Assembly: GCA_030770535.1 (NCBI GenBank)
Contig: JASVEC010000024.1
Location: forward strand, 310,001-374,000
Source: Batkoa obscura
Taxonomy: Eukaryota > Entomophthoromycota > Entomophthoromycetes > Entomophthorales > Batkoaceae
DNA: 64,000 bases
Direction of reading: 5' to 3'
In this document: positions 22,688 through 32,790 of the stretch, one piece after another
Layout: each line of letters begins with the position of its first letter
Numbering within the stretch: the stretch's first letter is position 1
Notes under the pieces: model-generated
The model's database searches: none
What the model saw: only the letters and a program-made list of their open reading frames with translations
Told to the model about the DNA's origin: nothing
Program-made: the position numbers and the translations under genes

Positions 22688-24025
22688 TTACTCAATATTA
22701 AAATTGAAATCCTTACCTCTCACTCCATTATAAACAAAATAATTATTAATTGGCACATCTTTTTGAGATACAATTTTAAGTGCTTCTTGAGCCATAATAC
22801 CACCTAGAATTGCAGTACTTGGACTTAGTTCTCCTTGACAAAAAGTTATAACTTCTCTATAAAAAAACAAATTACTCTTAAATATTATTATATAAAATTA
22901 TGACGAAATCTCACTTAATTTTTTCTTCAGAACATAAAGTGTTATAAACTTCATTAACTAACTTTGGTTGTAATTTGAATAAGTTATTGGCTTTGGATAA
23001 ACTTAAAGTAGAAAAGGATTTGTAATCAGATTCATTTGATACTTTTGGTTTTCGGCCCATTTGAGTAGTGAAATGATGTAAAACTTAATATATAATTAAT
23101 ATTATAGTTCGTGATATAAATATAAATACTTACTTTGTATTAAAAACAAACTAGAAGAGTAGTTTCTTAATATCTGTTTTTTACTTTTTGATTTAATTGT
23201 TGTCGTTAATATGTCATCTAATGATTTATAATGTATATTTTTTTCAATTATTGTTTCATCTTCTTTATTTTGACTATTTTAATTTAAACAATAAGTTAAA
23301 TGGTAAACTAATAATAACTAAAATATAAAACTTTACACGATAAACTCATGTTCCAATAAATCAAAAAATAAGTAACCATATAACCCAAACGTATTACCAG
23401 CTATATATTTAATATTTATATCTCTACAAAGTAAATTTATCTCTTTCTAGTATTAAAGAAAATCCTTTTAATATATAAAATAACAAGACTTCTAAATAAT
23501 AGCTTACCATTTCATCCAAAGTAGCATCGTTATGACATAATAATTGAACCCTTTCTAAGCTATTCCTATCAAGTATTTCTTTTATTTCAATTGTTACTTT
23601 TGGATTCAATAGGCTTAACTTTTCAGCACATACTTCAGCTCTCTTTTTTTATTTTGAAAAATAAAAAATAAAAAATAAAAAATAAAAAATAAAAAATAAT
23701 AAAAACCTTACCTTCCTCCCAATATCATTTATTGACAAATAAAAATTTGAGCCAATCTCATTTCCATCAACTTCTCTTTGATCAAATATAACTAATTTCC
23801 CGATACCAGCTAAAACTATGTTTTTCATTAATTCAATAGCTAAACCACTTGTGCCAATTACTCCTATGGTACTATTTTTCATTCTATTAAAGGTATTATG
23901 ATTGTTTTAATTACATTGATATTAAAATATTACTTTTGTTGAGCTTGAAAACCCCAAACTCTTATCTGACGATCATATAATGCTGCTTCATCCGCATTGA
24001 TATGGTTATTATTAGGTTCCCCCAT
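22688..24025 (-). CDS. AOS1: SUMO-activating enzyme subunit 1 (AOS1/SAE1)
   Basis: Multi-exon gene starting ATG at 24025 (MGEPNNNHINADEA). Visible pieces: ALYDRQIRVWGFQAQQKM, the nucleotide-binding GVIGTSGLAIELMKNIVLAG, FDQREVDGNEIGSNF, KLSLLNPKVTIEI, and the C-terminal GGIMAQEALKIVSQKDVPINN. This arrangement fits AOS1/SAE1, the ThiF-like non-catalytic half of the SUMO E1 that binds ATP with UBA2. At least five short introns; one carries a (TAAAAAA)n run. Exact internal exon ends between 23000 and 23420 were not resolved, so the middle is less certain. The NEDD8 E1 subunit ULA1 is the alternative but fits the C-terminus less well. Confidence 0.85.
23657..23699. repeat. (TAAAAAA)n microsatellite in an AOS1 intron
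   Basis: About six head-to-tail copies of a 7-bp unit directly beside the splice donor of the intron. Confidence 0.85.
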
Positions 24026-24198
24026 CTCTATTTTCAAAATTATTCAAACTATTATGTTTATTGAAGTAGTAAATTAGAATTCATAATTTTGAGTAAATTC
24101 CTTAAAAATTTAAAATCTGATAACATAGCCAATCAACTCCCATTCCTGTAATACCAATAATTTTAACTTTATTGATTCCAATCTTCTTTAACTCAACA

Positions 24199-24465
24199 AT
24201 GTTAACTCAGTTTATTAAACATGGCGTTTCTTTAGCCATTCCTTTATCCAAACGTGTCTTTAACAATAGTTTATCATTGTTACAAACTACTTTAGCTAAT
24301 AGACCAACATTATTAAAAAAATCAATTGAATTACCTTCTATTCGTGGCTATAAAGTTCGTTCTTCATTAAAAAAAAGGTGTGAACATTGTTACTTTGTTC
24401 GTCGTAGAAAGCGATTGTTTGTTATTTGTAAAGAGAACCCAAAACATAAACAACGTCAAGGTTAA
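24199..24465 (+). CDS. mitochondrial large-subunit ribosomal protein bL36m
   Basis: 88 residues from the first ATG at 24199 (an upstream in-frame extension begins with TTG and is not used). Residues 1-48 form a basic, hydroxylated presequence typical of mitochondrial import; residues about 49-88 are the bL36 core [20 protein letters not shown]..., with the C-x2-C, C and H zinc ligands, ending [10 protein letters not shown]. Single exon, divergent from AOS1 (173 bp between start codons) and convergent with the ketopantoate reductase gene. A decayed copy lies at 31098-31357. Confidence 0.93.
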   Translation: MLTQFIKHGVSLAIPLSKRVFNNSLSLLQTTLANRPTLLKKSIELPSIRGYKVRSSLKKRCEHCYFVRRRKRLFVICKENPKHKQRQG

Positions 24466-24630
24466 GGGGGCTAGAGTTTTATGAAGTATTATTAAAATAT
24501 AATAGAAGTTATCTTTTTGCTTTTAGATTCATTATATTTTCAATTTTTTTAATAAAATTCCAGTCTATAAATTAAAAGTAACTTAACATAACAGCTTCTT
24601 TTATTAATATTAAGCAAAATTAATTTTGAT

Positions 24631-25632
24631 TTAGTTTAAATATTCCATCTCTTTATTTTTAATAAGTTTAACAATCAACTGATTAGCATTCGTTTGAACT
24701 CCATATTTCTCACCTTGATTAACAATGAATTGATTAATATAATCTATCTCTGTCTGCCTCTTGTCCTCTAAATCCTGTAACATGGAACATCTATTGTCTT
24801 TTACTTTAGTAATAACATTACAAATTGACTCAAACAATTTTTCTTTATCTAATAAAATAGGATCCGAAATGGTTGGTTTCATATTACTAAATACTTGAGC
24901 AATTTCATCACAGATTTCTTTAATTAATAAAATAGCTACTTGGTTATTTAATAACTCCCCATTTTTTATATGAAATAAAGAAGCTATTGGATTAATACAA
25001 CAATTTACTGCTAATTTAAACAATAGTTTTTCTCTCATCAGCTTGGATTCAACTTGAGTTTCAATATTCAATGGTAATTTTGATAACTCTTTCCAAACCT
25101 GTGACACTCTGTCTAAATCATTGTTCTTAAACAAAGGATCAAAATTGTAGTCAAGTAAACAAAAAGATGCCTCCCCTTGTGAAGCATGGTGTATAAGAAA
25201 CGGGTCACTACTTTCTCTAAAACAACCATGGTTTGTAGTACCAATAATTAATTTTGGTGAAAACTTCCAATCTTCGAATAGTTCTGTTAATTCCTCGATT
25301 ACTCCCATTCCATTCTGCAATAAAATAAGCAAACTATCTGAAGTGACATTATCCCTTATCGAGTTTATAGCTGATAATGTATGATGCGCTTTAGTCGTTA
25401 CTAATACATTCTCAAACTTTTCTGGGGACGATTTGGTTAGTAATTGTGAATCGAAGCCTGCGTAATTGGTTTTTTGACTGCTTTTTATGATACTTAATTT
25501 ACTACCTTGGGATAGAAAATCATGATGGAGATTACTTCGACGGAATAATAAGGTTACTTTATTGCCTGATTTTAATAGTTGAGAACCAAATAAACAACCT
25601 ATAGAACCAGCACCGAGGACGTGGTAATGCAT
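24631..25632 (-). CDS. 2-dehydropantoate 2-reductase (ketopantoate reductase)
   Basis: Intact single-exon 333-residue protein of the ApbA/PanE family. The Rossmann motif GAGSIGCLFGSQLLKSG is at residues 7-23, TTKAHHT carries the expected catalytic-site lysine, and NCCINPIASL is the C-terminal-domain signature region. It reduces ketopantoate to pantoate with NADPH in pantothenate/CoA synthesis (yeast Pan5-like). Two decayed copies follow downstream (29235-29779 and about 31650-32595). Confidence 0.9.
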   Translation of the reverse strand: MHYHVLGAGSIGCLFGSQLLKSGNKVTLLFRRSNLHHDFLSQGSKLSIIKSSQKTNYAGFDSQLLTKSSPEKFENVLVTTKAHHTLSAINSIRDNVTSDSLLILLQNGMGVIEELTELFEDWKFSPKLIIGTTNHGCFRESSDPFLIHHASQGEASFCLLDYNFDPLFKNNDLDRVSQVWKELSKLPLNIETQVESKLMREKLLFKLAVNCCINPIASLFHIKNGELLNNQVAILLIKEICDEIAQVFSNMKPTISDPILLDKEKLFESICNVITKVKDNRCSMLQDLEDKRQTEIDYINQFIVNQGEKYGVQTNANQLIVKLIKNKEMEYLN

Positions 25633-25767
25633 TTGGAGTTATGGATTAATTATTAAAAGAAATGATATTATATTATTTAGGTTATTTAGGTTATTGATTG
25701 CTATTTTTAAAAATATTCATATAAAACTTATAAAGATTAATGAACTAAATTTAAAAGAAATTTATAA

Positions 25768-25870
25768 TATGGGGATGTTTTTTTGATTTCATTGTTTTTC
25801 CATTTTTAAGCGCTATTTGAGTGGAAAGACTGTTAATAAAATTCCTAAACACGAAAAAACGTCCCCATAT
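25768..25870 (-). mobile_element. MITE copy 8 (reverse)
   Basis: Reverse orientation, ends TATGGGGATGTTTTTTTG and ACGTCCCCATA; central AAGCGCTATTTGAGTGG. Confidence 0.9.
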
Positions 25871-25913
25871 CATACGTTTTAAATTTAATAGCCTACAGTA
25901 ATTCTACTAATAA

Positions 25914-26015
25914 ATGGGGACGTATTTTTGTGTTTAAGAATTTTACTAACAATTTTTCAATCAAATAGCGCCTAAAAGATGGAAAAAATAACGAAGCCAA
26001 AAAAAACACCCCCAA
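25914..26015 (+). mobile_element. MITE copy 9
   Basis: Forward copy 43 bp after copy 8, beginning ATGGGGACGTATTTTTG and ending CACCCCCAAATA; terminal TAs are degraded. Confidence 0.88.
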
Positions 26016-26245
26016 ATACTCGGTTATTAAAAGTTATTTTTCAATAATAACACTAGCCTTAGTATTAACATTAAATTGGTATTTTAATAACTGGCATAAA
26101 ACAACCATGGCTTATTTTATATTTATTTTAAACCATACACTAGTATTACTTACTTAGACTAGGGTATTGTAAGAGCTGGTGTTAAAATTGGGATTAAGGC
26201 AAGTTTAAATAGCTGTTTTTTCTCTTGGAAGTCCGAAGCCTTAAG

Positions 26246-26351
26246 TATGGGGATGTTTTTTCTAGTTTCACCATTTTTTCCATTTTTTAAGTGCTATTTG
26301 AGCAGAAAGATTGTTAGTAAAATTCTTAAACCAAAAAATATATCCCCGTAT
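26246..26351 (-). mobile_element. MITE copy 10 (reverse)
   Basis: Ends TATGGGGATGTTTTTTC and ATATCCCCGTA. Confidence 0.9.
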
Positions 26352-26880
26352 CTTGTTATCTAAAAAAGTCTCAGTATCTAAGTTACAGAAATTAAGGGAT
26401 TAGACTATTAGAAGGTACCGACTGGTAAGGTAAAAACGGTGCCCGATAATTCACCACCTTTAGAAAATATAGATATATGAAGTGAGATCCACTTTATTTG
26501 TGCTTTCCAGATATTTTTCGATATAATGGGAAGAAATATGGAGCTAAAAGATAAGTGATTTTTACTAGATGACTCATATAAGGGGTTTTTATTGATACTT
26601 ATTTTTTATAATCATATAAAATGAATAAAAGGCAATTCCAATCAGTTATTATAAAAATAATTTATTGCATTTTTGCATTTATTTTTTAAAATGATTTATT
26701 GACTTTAAAAACTCATAAGAAAATAAAACTATAAAATTAAAGTGATATGTAATAGGATTGAGACATGTAAACTTAAATATGGTATTGTTTTTAATCTTAT
26801 TAGTCTAGAACGCATATGTTTAAATTATTAGATTATAAAAGTTTATCATCTAACCACAAGGTCAAGAAAAGGTTGAATAG

Positions 26881-26960
26881 AGCTGGGGATGTATTTTTGT
26901 ATTTAAGAATTTTAATAACAATTTTTCCACTCAAATAGCGCTTAAAAATATCCCCATATA
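26881..26960 (+). mobile_element. MITE copy 11, internally deleted
   Basis: Left half and both termini are present (TGGGGATGTATTTTTG ... ATCCCCATA) but the right arm between the central GCGCTTAAAA and the end is missing, leaving about 78 bp. Confidence 0.85.
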
Positions 26961-26996
26961 ATAAATCTTAATGTGTTTATTCAAAAAAGTATAAAA

Positions 26997-28115
26997 TTAA
27001 AATAATTTTTTGATAGATTTAGAAATTTCCTTCCAGTTATCTTTAACATAGCCTTTTGCAAGTTCACTACTTTCTTTTAAGACTTGTTTACGCACTCCTC
27101 GAAGTATAACTGCTTTTTCATCATACTCAGCATCTTTATATTCAGCAAGGATCATTTCATCTGCAGTGGGTCCTAAAATAGCATTAGTAGTAGCAGCCAA
27201 AACTAAGCCTGCGTATGGAATAGCTGAAATTCCAGCAATTACAGCAGTTCTCATATAGTCTAAGGCCTTGTTATTGTAAGCTAACTCAGAAGCGTTAATA
27301 AAATTTAAATTATACAAGCATGAAGCCACACTAGATGCAGGATACTTTTCACCACTATTAGCACAATAATAACCTCGTCTAACTTCTCTCTTCTTACCAC
27401 CAGGCGCACACTCTAACTTAGTGGTAGTCATGGTATTCAATCTAAAGCAATTACTAAAATCATATTTCATAGAAGCGGTTCGTAAAACATCGTTGGCTAG
27501 AAGACATACTTTATCAATAGATAACACTTGGGTATCAGATTGGATTGTTTGAGTGTTCTTCTTATATATACCAGTATTGTTTAAAATTCTACCTACTATC
27601 TTTTCAGTCATTAGAATTTCAAAAACTTGACGATAGCTGTCATCATCTGGATGCACATTATCCATTGGGATAATAATTGATTTTATACCCTGACGTAAGT
27701 CCACAGTAATATAGTTTCCAGTTCCAACTGGAGGATTAAAATAAAGATAATCTCTTTCCTTATTTGTTGATGAAATCTCATGTTGAATTAAAGTTGGTAA
27801 AGCACTTGAATCCGAAGCAGCTGCTAAAAAAGCATCAGTACAATATTGACGACTGAATGTACCACAATCATGTGAAGGACGAAAACAACTCTTTCCTTGG
27901 TACCAAGCGTTTGCAGCCTCTACTCTAGCTCTTGACGTGAATATACTACTATATATTGCCTCACAATTACGCTGATACTTTGGTGATATATCAACTTCAA
28001 ACCATGCGGTGTTAGGTTTAAGACCTCGGCAATTTGCATCTAAGTAAGTTAACCCAAGGGGATTTTCACTTAATGTAGTAGCAATAAAAAAGAATAGAGA
28101 TAAGGTAAAAAACAT
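26997..28115 (-). CDS. secreted ten-cysteine protein, copy D (372 aa)
   Basis: Intact 372-residue paralogue, signal peptide MFFTLSLFFFIATTLSE, all ten cysteines in place. It is closer to copy B than to copy C over the whole length but shows evenly spread differences rather than identical patches (for example AIYSSIFTSRARVEAANAW), so it seems the older, unconverted lineage. The C-terminal core ISAIPYAGLVLAATTNAILG is conserved. Function unknown. Lies upstream of ketopantoate reductase in the same orientation; that pairing is repeated in the decayed copy at 29.2-30.4 kb. Confidence 0.85.
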   Translation of the reverse strand: MFFTLSLFFFIATTLSENPLGLTYLDANCRGLKPNTAWFEVDISPKYQRNCEAIYSSIFTSRARVEAANAWYQGKSCFRPSHDCGTFSRQYCTDAFLAAASDSSALPTLIQHEISSTNKERDYLYFNPPVGTGNYITVDLRQGIKSIIIPMDNVHPDDDSYRQVFEILMTEKIVGRILNNTGIYKKNTQTIQSDTQVLSIDKVCLLANDVLRTASMKYDFSNCFRLNTMTTTKLECAPGGKKREVRRGYYCANSGEKYPASSVASCLYNLNFINASELAYNNKALDYMRTAVIAGISAIPYAGLVLAATTNAILGPTADEMILAEYKDAEYDEKAVILRGVRKQVLKESSELAKGYVKDNWKEISKSIKKLF

Positions 28116-28150
28116 TTGATTTTTTGAATATTATTGACACCTTTTGATAT

Positions 28151-28159
28151 GTTTATATA
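28151..28159 (-). promoter_or_regulatory. TATA box of copy D
   Basis: TATATAAAC on the minus strand about 36 nt upstream of the ATG at 28115. Confidence 0.55.
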
Positions 28160-28856
28160 TTTTTTGAAAGACTGTAAGTACTTAATATAAAATGAAGATT
28201 AATTATAATTTTATACTTATTATCTAATGTATTGATGAACATGAATAAATGAATAATAAACTGAATAATAAACTGAATAATTCCCTTGATAGCTTTTTTT
28301 GCAATATTGAATAAAGATCAAAATAGTATAGGTGAATATATTTTCTAAATATTGTATGTATAATCCAATAAGACCTTTACTTTAACAATAATTTTTGTCC
28401 CATTAAAATTCTATTAATTTTATTTATTTATTTATTTTAAATTATTTAGGTTTCTGATATTTTCAATAATTGAAATATTATATTGACTATATCAAATCAA
28501 TTTTATCACTTATATAGTCTCCTGATGTTACTTATTAATATATAGGAACTTAATAAACGATACTACTGAATATTATATAGCTAATGTTTGAACCAAATTT
28601 ATTAGTAAAATTTAAGTTTATAATACAAGCATAAATTATTGAACTTGAAAATGATATATTTTTAAAATTTACAAATAAAAGCTTGCATGATTTTTCCAGT
28701 TATAAATTAAGCTATGGAACCACATTCAGTGTATTTATTATTTTAGGTTTGATTGATTTAAAGAATACAAAAACATGGGTACTGTGATGATGTTCAGGAA
28801 AGAACCTAATGTAAAGGGTGTCAATTTATGTTGATTCGTAATTTGATAAATAAAGA

Positions 28857-28960
28857 TATGGGGATGTGTTTTTTCGTTTAAAAATTTTGCTACAATCTTT
28901 CCACTCAAATAGCGCTTAAAAAATGGAAAAATAATGAAACTAAAAAAAACAACCCCATAT
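28857..28960 (+). mobile_element. MITE copy 12
   Basis: TATGGGGATGTGTTTTTTC to ACAACCCCATA; very similar to copy 2 and to the copy at 34918. Confidence 0.9.
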
Positions 28961-29234
28961 ATTAAATATGTAAAAATTGATTTTAAAATTATAAATATTG
29001 GATTTAGAGTCTAAAAGGACATATTGAATTCATTTATACTGGTAATGATTTTAATAAGACAAATTAATGGAAATTTTACTTTATGTATTTATAGCATAAT
29101 CAACTCAATAGATTCTTATTATCCCAACAAGTTTCTGTACAGCTAGTTTAAATTTGCTTACATAGTTTGATCTAGAAGCACCTAAGGATACATAAGCATT
29201 AACATGAAGAAATTATATAATATTTGAATGTAAT

Positions 29235-29779
29235 TCTCCCAACTTTTTCCAAATACCGTCCTGCTCTTAATGTATTATTCATAAATAGAGGATCAAGGAT
29301 AGGGTTGGTTAAGCAAGTGGTTACTTTTCTTGATGAAGTATAATGAGTCATGAACGAGTCACCATCTTCTCTAATGTAACCATGATTAGTAGTACTTGTA
29401 ATTAAATTCGGCGCTAACCCTTAAGTATAGAAAAACTCTATCGATTTTTCTATGGCATCAATCCTACTTCATAATAAATATTTATTTGAAGTAGTATTTT
29501 TTTAATAGAGTTTACAACTGATGATGTATGATGAGTTTTGTTACTTGCTAATATATATTGAAAAGGCTGTGAGGGGAGTTCGTTAATTAATTGAGAATTG
29601 AGGCCTGTAAAACCAAGTGAACTTTTTCTTTTATGATACTTGATTTATTTTCTTGGAGTTGGAAATCACGATAGAGATTATTTAGGCCAGATAATGAAGT
29701 CATTCCATTAGCTGTTTTTAATAGGTAAGAGTCAAATAAATGGTCTATAGAACTTGCACTAAGGAAATGGCAATGTAGT
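29235..29779 (-). pseudogene. decayed ketopantoate reductase copy 1 (5' half)
   Basis: Follows the N-terminal half of the intact gene at 24631-25632: the start region near 29775 matches the intact start, and shared stretches include the region near 29330-29400 (GAGTCACCATCTTCTCTAA). The C-terminal half is absent. Many frame-disrupting differences; clearly non-functional and older than the copy A/B split. Confidence 0.85.
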
Positions 29780-29984
29780 TAGAGTTACAGATTGGTAAGT
29801 AAAGGAAATGACACTGCTTTTTTATTTTATTTAGGCTATTTAACATTTTTAAAGATATTCATAAAATTTGTAAGATTGACATACACTTGATAGAGGTTGA
29901 TGACATAATACAAACCTGGATATAATTTTGGGAACTATATAAGTTGAACGAAATAAAATAAAATAAAAAATGATTAAATATTAT

Positions 29985-30165
29985 AATACTGCTAATTAAA
30001 AGCAACACCAATATTAGTTTCAATGTCAGTGGTAAACTAGTATTTTAATAATTTGTATGAATTAAGCACCGATCATTTTATACTCATATCAAACCATACT
30101 CTAACTTGGTTGATTTTTAAATTAGGATTAAGATTAGAATCACAATTAAGGGTAGATTATGTGTT
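29985..30165. repeat. diverged copy of 26037-26205
   Basis: Shared order of AAACCATACTCTAACTT-like and AGGATTAAG-like pieces. It links the decayed ketopantoate reductase to the decayed secreted gene exactly as the intact pair is arranged at 25.6-27 kb. Confidence 0.65.
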
Positions 30166-30280
30166 TATTAGTAGTATTTAACAATAGTATAAGGCTTATA
30201 ATAAAATCATCTATCAATATTAATAAAATTCTAGCTAGGTTTTTTACCTTTTGCGATGATCTATCAACTTTAAGATCTTA

Positions 30281-30365
30281 ACAATTTTTATCCAAATAAA
30301 TTAAACCAAATGGGCTTTCACTTAATGTGGTGGCAATAAAAAATAAGAATAGACTTAGAAACGTT
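30281..30365 (-). pseudogene. secreted family remnant E (signal-peptide end only)
   Basis: About 85 bp match the first 28 codons of the family (signal peptide and the PLGLTYLDAN region); the rest of the gene is gone. The 5' flank continues to be recognisable to about 30890, including a TATATAAAT box near 30399-30407. Confidence 0.75.
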
Positions 30366-31028
30366 TAATTTCTTTGTATATTGTTGACAAATTTCAATTT
30401 TATTTATATACATTTTTTTAAGATACTGTAGATATTAAAATAATACAGATAATTGTATTCTTTGAAAAATCGAATGGGCAATATAATAAGACTCTTGCTT
30501 TTAATAACTTATTTTTACACTATTAAGTATTTATTCTATTTGTTGCTTAATTTGCATTTAGCAAATTTCTTTATAACACTGTAAAATTAGTCACAGTGCT
30601 TAAGTCATTCACAATTCTTTAGTTCTTTAATTCTCTAACTTTTTAATCCTTTGATCTTTTAATCCTTTCAATAGTTGAGTATCCTATTCATTAGATTAAA
30701 CTCCCATTCTTTATCTGATTACCATCTGATATTTATTATTGAATTATGTAATATTTTAAATAATACTGTTGGAATGTTATTTAATTATTATTTAGACTAA
30801 ATTAATTTACAAACTAAAGCTCAATTTTGAGTATAAATTTATATTGTTTATCCAAAAAATATAACTATTTTAATTAAAAATTATAAAATATATCAGGGCT
30901 CTTCAGAAACATCTTTTCTTTGTTAATAAGGATTAGTGATGGGGATATAGAATAGCATCAGCAAAGTATTACTACTCAGAAACAGTTATGTTTATGAAAC
31001 AATCTTATATTTTTTAGATTGAGACTTA
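30366..31028. repeat. upstream flank of remnant E
   Basis: Diverged relative of the 470-bp block (matching pieces about 30430-30560 and CACAGTGCTTAAGTCATTCACA near 30594), ending near the bL36m pseudogene. Confidence 0.6.
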
Positions 31029-31097
31029 ATGGCAACGTGTATTTTTTTAAACAGAAATTCAATTTGGTATTTCAAAAAGCTTCCTTGGGAAATTTTC

Positions 31098-31357
31098 AAA
31101 TCACAATCTATCAAATTAGGAGTCTCAATAACCTCTCCACTATCAAGTAAAGTATTAAATAGCAGTTCTTCATTATTGAGACCACTCTATTTAATAGACT
31201 GGCGATATTAATAAAACTATCTAAAATATCATCAATTCGTAGTGGTAAAGTTTGCTCTTCTATTAAAAAAAGTATGAGCATTATTGTTTTATTTATCGTG
31301 GAAAACGTCTCTTTATTATCTGTAAAGGGATCCACAACATAAACAGTGTTGTAGTTA
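31098..31357 (+). pseudogene. decayed bL36m copy
   Basis: Collinear with the intact bL36m gene: matching presequence DNA, the TCAATTCGTAGTGG area, and the final ACATAAACAG end. Multiple disruptions, including loss of conserved core residues. It is convergent with the decayed ketopantoate reductase copy 2, preserving the parental gene order. Confidence 0.85.
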
Positions 31358-31482
31358 AATGATAAGATTGTTATTAAAAGTATTGTGAAACGTAATAAAT
31401 CTTGTTGGTTTTTATTAGCTTTTTATATCTTTTTCTTTATCTCAAAGTTGTTTTTTAACTTATTCTATTCTGTAATCTTAAA

Positions 31483-31584
31483 TATGGTGATGTTTTTTTG
31501 GCTTCATTACCTTTTCCATCTTTTAAGCGCTATTAGTGGAAAAATTGTTAGTAAAATTCTTAAATACAAAAATACATCCACACA
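31483..31584 (-). mobile_element. MITE copy 13 (reverse)
   Basis: TATGGTGATGTTTTTTTGG to ACATCCACACAT; inserted between the decayed bL36m and ketopantoate reductase copies, absent from the corresponding place at 24.5 kb. Confidence 0.87.
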
Positions 31585-31649
31585 TGTTTTTATTAATATT
31601 TGACTAAGTCAATATATATTTATCCTAAGCGATTTACCTCATTATTTAT

Positions 31650-32595
31650 AATAAGTTTACTAGTTAGTCATTGTATTTACTTCATATATTATATCTTAGT
31701 TAATAGTAAACTGACTAATGTAGTCAATTTAATTTCCCTTTTATTTTCAATATCCTGGACATCGACCACTTATTGCCCGTAGTTTTGATATCCTTATATA
31801 TATTTTTAAATAGTTTATCAACATCTAACAACACAGGCCCAGAAACAATAGGCCCCATTCTATTAAAAATTTGAGCAATCTATTCAGACTTCTTTAATCA
31901 ATAGAATAGTAGCTTCATCATTTGGTAATTCCTACTTTCAATTTGAAATAAAGCTGTAGAATTGATACAGCAGCTAACAGCTAAATTGAACAATAGTTTA
32001 TCCAAAGTCATAAGAAATTAACTTTAGTTTTGATATTCAATGGTATTTGGCTTGGATCTATCCAAGCCTCCAATTTGGTCTCTAAATTAATATTTATAAG
32101 CAGGAAGTTGAACGTGAAATCAAATGAGCAAAAGTTTGCTCTCTGTATGATACACGATATGTTAAAAATGGGTCTTTATTTTGCCCAATACAGTAGTGGT
32201 TAGTAGTGCCTACTGTTACCCTCAGTGAGATTTTCCAAGTTTCTAATACCTATATTAATTCTTCAATTACTCCTATCCCATTTATGTTACAAAATAAACA
32301 AACTATCTAAATCAATATTCTTTTTGATCAAGTTTGTGGCTGATATATGATAGACTTTGGACATTATCAATATCTTTCTAAAAGTTTTTAACGGTAATTG
32401 ATGCACTAATCGGTAATTGAAATCTATATATACGAGTTAATGGCTTTCTTGTATAATACTTAGTTTGCTACTGTGGGATAGGAAATCATGATGGAATTAC
32501 TTAGATGTAATAGTAAGTTGTTTTGTTACCGCTTTTTAATAAATAAGAAACAAATAAATAACCGGAAGAACTAGCTCTCAAGATGTTTTAATGTA
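31650..32595 (-). pseudogene. decayed ketopantoate reductase copy 2 (near full length)
   Basis: Aligns by eye with nearly all of the intact gene from the C-terminal codons to the start region near 32593, with many small differences that destroy the frame. Ends 195 bp before the DENR start codon. Confidence 0.85.
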
Positions 32596-32790
32596 TTTAG
32601 AAATACAGATTAGTTATCAAAGTGGATGGCAATGTATTTTTATTTATGTTGATTTCAGGTTATTGATGATTTCGTAGTATTAAAATGCCAAATTTTAAAA
32701 ATTAATGGATTATCCAAAAATGAATTAACATAAAATCAAATTATAGTCGTAATTTCAATTAATTTTTTATATAAATCTTTTGATTTAAAA

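Larger units (their letters stand above)
25633..26996. other. intergenic with four MITEs
   Basis: Upstream region of ketopantoate reductase and 3' flank of secreted copy D. The 26037-26205 part is repeated in diverged form at about 29985-30165. Four MITEs in 1.2 kb make this the densest cluster in the window. Confidence 0.6.
28116..29234. other. upstream flank of copy D
   Basis: Diverged homologue of the flanks upstream of copies B and C: about 28320-28780 matches the 470-bp block region, and about 28990-29230 matches 11270-11510 and 14640-14860. One MITE at 28857-28960. Confidence 0.6.

Noticed and set aside
24172-24198. Nine extra N-terminal residues on bL36m
   Set aside because: That extension starts with TTG; the first ATG at 24199 is in good context and leaves a normal presequence.
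31385-31782. Two short plus-strand hydrophobic frames
   Set aside because: They cross MITE copy 13 and the reverse of the decayed ketopantoate reductase copy; accidental.
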